From Aquila chrysaetos chrysaetos (lineage: Eukaryota; Chordata; Aves; Accipitriformes; Accipitridae): a stretch of 64,000 nucleotides of DNA. The stretch is taken from NCBI RefSeq assembly GCF_900496995.4, contig NC_044030.1:10847851-10911850 (forward strand), given 5' to 3'. Shown here piece by piece: positions 14,500 through 64,000 of this stretch (positions within the stretch are counted from its first letter, which is position 1; the number at the start of each line of letters is the position of its first letter). The position numbers and the translations under genes are program-made. The notes under the pieces were generated by a model. That model saw only the letters and a program-made list of their open reading frames with translations. It did not search any database and had not been told where the DNA came from.

Positions 14500-14790
14500 C
14501 TGGTTCCAGATCATGAAGGCTGTTGAGAGTCTCTTGTGAACTGAAAAAAAGACTTAACAATTCAACTAGAAGTTAGGTTGAACCTCAGAGTACCATTTTC
14601 AGATTACAAAGAGGGTGAAGTATTGGAACAGATTGCTTGGGAATGCTGTGAATTCTACATCACTGTCACTATAAAGAGCAGGTTAGACAAGTATGTCAGG
14701 AATCATTTTACATAGTCCATCTAGCTGTAGAGCAGAAAAACAGAATAGATGACCTCTCAACATCATTTTGACACTTTCCTATGGCTGTGC
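14500..14790 (+). repeat. CR1 LINE 3'-end fragment (old copy)
   Basis: The segment resembles a CR1 tail in RNA sense: 'gaagtattggaacagattgc', 'gctgtgaattctacatcac', 'gcaggttagacaagtatgtc', then 'agatgacctctcaa'. These blocks come in the order of the CR1 3' region. The copy is diverged, so the ends are approximate. It lies just before the twin inverted repeat at 14867. Confidence 0.65.
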
Positions 14791-14866
14791 TTTGAATTTA
14801 GATGTGCATACAACACATACACAGTTTGAAGTAGCCTTTGTGTGTAGCTTAATTACTCAGTATTGA

Positions 14867-14945
14867 AGTATGTCTTAAACAGCAGCTAATCGGCTGTTTA
14901 AGACATACTAGACTGGAACAAAACAAGGAGGTTTGTTCCAGTCTA
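14867..14945. repeat. two adjacent perfect inverted repeats
   Basis: The first arm pair is 14867-14883 and 14893-14909, 17 bp and perfectly complementary, with a 9-base spacer (14884-14892). The second arm pair is 14909-14922 and 14932-14945, 14 bp and perfectly complementary, again with a 9-base spacer (14923-14931). The two hairpins share base 14909. The arms are unrelated in sequence. Two perfect stems placed end to end with equal loops are unlikely to be chance. Confidence 0.9.
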
Positions 14946-15838
14946 AGTCCTGTATTTTCTTCAACTGATACACTTCCTTGTTACTTTCTTTAAAGCATGT
15001 TAATATTACATTTTTTTAACTTGTTCTCTTTATAAATATGATTTATTTCTTCAGGCTTGCTGCCAAAAATACTTTCCTGTTTGCTGTGTGAGGTGTATAT
15101 AAACAGATTTTTATGAAAGGAACAGTAGAAATTGCAGTGGTGCAAGTTGGCAGGCTGCTAAGGGGGAGAGAAGATGTGATTTCTGAATGATTTTTAATAT
15201 GTTGTGCAGCACAATTCCTCTCTGAATCATTCCTTATAGTGACAAACTACTTACCACCATTGAGAATGCATGCTTCCAATTCCAGTAATTTAAGATAGAA
15301 ATATGCAGTACTGACATCTGCAGTGTGTTATTGCAAAAGCAGGGTCACCCGTGATGTAACTGGCCACTGTTGAAGACTCAGGTCACTTTGTGACCCGGTC
15401 AAGATGAATAAGGGTAGCAGAAGCTGGTTAAAAATGTATACATGGTTAAGTAGGCAGAATGGTAATTAAAAAACACTGGAACAGATTCACTTACATAAAT
15501 AAATCAATAAAGCTGATAGTCTTATGAAACCGAGTTTTGTTTCCATTGAAATCAGACACAGGTTGTTTGGTCTTTGTTGTTACAGCACAGCAGAAAAAGA
15601 TCAGGTTATGTCACTTAAATGTAATCGTGGTGGAGGACTTGACTGTGTTAGCATGAAAGGGCATTAATGTAAAGCCAACATAGCACACGAGCAAAACTTC
15701 TTCAGGAAGTTCATTAGAGCCCATCAAAGATATCTAAATCCACCTTTGTGTTAGGCTTCCCCCAGTTATCTCCTTGGCAGTCCTCTATTGTAGTTGTGGC
15801 AACTGCATTTCTAGATAAATACAAGTGTATGCAGCTTA

Positions 15839-16078
15839 CTAAAATTCAGACTCGCAGACTTGAATGAGGACCGTGAGCTTTAGGAGTATTACCATTCTTC
15901 TGCAGCATAAAACTCTTCGGGCAGCGCTCCTGGTACTGATAAAACCAGAATTTTGGGATTCACCTGTACTGTGGCGAAGGCCTACAATGAGAAAGCGTTG
16001 CATAATTTCAGGTACCAAGGGTTGGTGCCATACCATTACAATTTTCATACGCTTGTAGAACTGATGTGCCCACTTCAG
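15839..16078. other. unrecognised non-repeat block before the minisatellite
   Basis: Unlike its surroundings, this block stays open on both strands and ends in a donor-like CAG/GTAAGC (GT at 16079-16080) on the + strand. A possible acceptor 'aaattcag' lies near 15849. I recognise no protein in any frame, and no phase-consistent link to SUSD1 exon 1 can be shown. It could be an alternative untranslated first exon of SUSD1, part of an old gene copy, or nothing. Confidence 0.2.
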
Positions 16079-16225
16079 GTAAGCTTGCAGTTGGGGCCAG
16101 CAGAGCCATCGCCCAGCTCCCTCTTGCGCGCAGAGGGATGTGGGCCCCTTCCACACGCGGGGCTGCGGCGTTGCCCCAGTGGGCCCGAGGACCTGCCGTG
16201 GCCACCTTCCCTCAATGCCCTCAGC

Positions 16226-16513
16226 CAGGAGGTGCCCCTCAGACCCACGGCCATTAAGCAGGAGGTGCCCCTCAGACCCACCGCCATTAACCAGGAGGTG
16301 CCCCTCAGACCCACCGCCATTAACCAGGAGGTGCCCCTCAGACCCACGGCCATTAACCAGGAGGTGCCCCTCAGACCCACGGCCATTAACCAGGAGGTGC
16401 CCCTCAGACCCACGGCCATTAACCAGGAGGTGCCCCTCAGACCCACCGCCATTAACCAGGAGGTGCCCCTCAGACCCACCGCCCTTCAGCCAGGAGGTGC
16501 CCCTCAGACCCAA
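16226..16513. repeat. 33-bp minisatellite, about 9 copies
   Basis: The unit begins CAGGAGGTGCCCCTCAGACC and repeats at 16226, 16259, 16292, 16325, 16358, 16391, 16424 and 16457, an exact 33-bp period. A ninth, partial copy starts at 16491 after a 34-bp unit. Copies differ mainly by one C/G change in ACC(C/G)CC and by variation in the first and last units. Because 33 is a multiple of 3 and the unit lacks stops in several frames, long spurious ORFs arise on both strands. The array lies about 0.6 to 0.9 kb upstream of the SUSD1 start codon. Confidence 0.97.
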
Positions 16514-16772
16514 CGACCGCTGCCAGGCCAGGAGGCCCCCACCGCAGGCGGGCAGGGAGCAGCACAGCCGCCGCCTACAACTAGGAGTAACTCTCCAGTT
16601 ACCTTTCCCAGGAATCATAAACAACCCTTCCCTCCATTCCTGCCCCTCCCCCGCGTCGGGGTGAGGGCCGGCCGCTACCGGCAGCAACAGCCCTTATCAG
16701 CTCTGCCACCCGCCTGGCCGCGGCCGAGGCGGTGTCCTGGGGAAGGAAAGGCGTTGTGCCAGGGAAGGGAGG

Positions 16773-16802
<30 letters not shown>
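16773..16802. repeat. A30 homopolymer
   Basis: Run of 30 A followed by a purine-rich 'ggaagaaaagagagagg' tail, inside otherwise GC-rich promoter DNA 300 bases before the SUSD1 start codon. Confidence 0.95.
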
Positions 16803-16804
<2 letters not shown>

Positions 16805-17101
16805 AAGAAAAGAGAGAGGGTTTTGCGGGCAAGGGCTCCTCGGCCGAGGGAGGAAAGGGGCCTCGCTGAGGGGAAAGCCCCGCGGGGGGGGGGCGAGGGC
16901 GCGGCGGCGATAAGGGCCGCCCGCGGGTGGTCCCGCCCCGCCGGGAGGCAGGCGCTAGGGGCAGCGCGACGCCCTCGGCCCGCGGCCTTTCGCCCTCCCC
17001 TCGGGCTCCCCTCCCACCCTGCAGCCCGCGGGGAGGATGCGGAGGCAGCGGGGCCGCGCAGCACCGCGGGGCGCGGAGGCGGCGGCGGCGGCGGCGGGGA
17101 C

Positions 17102-64000
<46,899 letters not shown>

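Larger units (their letters stand above)
1..15838. other. 5' flanking DNA upstream of SUSD1, no recognised coding sequence
   Basis: This AT-rich stretch has no open frame with recognisable protein similarity and no exon-like block bounded by good splice sites that I could identify. It holds two CR1 remnants, a MIR-like SINE, a twin inverted repeat and several T or A runs, all listed separately. From memory of mammalian gene order, PTBP3 lies upstream of SUSD1 in the same orientation, so the left part could be 3' untranslated or downstream sequence of that gene. That is inference only; no PTBP3 coding exon was seen. Confidence 0.6.

Noticed and set aside
16226-16513. CRISPR-like array
   Set aside because: Units are contiguous without unique spacers, so it is a minisatellite; the DNA is also vertebrate.

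Overview
This is vertebrate nuclear DNA, most probably from a bird. It is AT-rich and mostly non-coding, with split exons flanked by GT/AG splice sites, CR1 LINE fragments and a degenerate ERVL-type endogenous retrovirus of the kind common in bird genomes. No bacterial gene, CRISPR array or phage module is present.

One gene accounts for all the convincing coding sequence. It is the 5' and middle part of SUSD1 (sushi domain-containing protein 1) on the + strand, from the start codon at 17102 to the donor of exon 13 at 61203. The thirteen exons join with consistent phases into one open frame of 654 complete codons. They encode a signal peptide, three EGF modules (two calcium-binding type), three CCP/sushi modules, two tandem fibronectin-III-like modules of two exons each, and a third FN3-like module. 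The membrane-anchoring C-terminus lies beyond the right edge.

Layout: 1-15838 is flanking DNA with no recognised coding sequence, holding two CR1 remnants, a MIR-like SINE and a striking pair of adjacent perfect inverted repeats. 15839-17520 holds a 33-bp minisatellite, a 30-A run and the CpG-rich SUSD1 promoter with exon 1. 17184-27701 carries exons 2-7. Intron 7 (about 15 kb) contains an ERVL provirus (28182 to about 34175) in the same orientation as the gene, with a 5' LTR, a tRNA-Lys-like primer site, a leader ORF and a broken gag-pro-pol, but no recognisable 3' LTR. 42715-46988 holds exons 8-11. Intron 11 (12.8 kb) contains a CR1 ORF2 fragment and a block of about 4 kb that is clearly richer in G+C than its surroundings. 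Exons 12 and 13 end the coding part, and 61204-64000 is the start of intron 13.

I did not find a convincing new biological system. The features most worth checking are the duplicated two-exon FN3-like modules, the twin inverted repeats, the minisatellite beside the promoter, the mix of primer site and pol type in the provirus, and the GC-rich block in intron 11.
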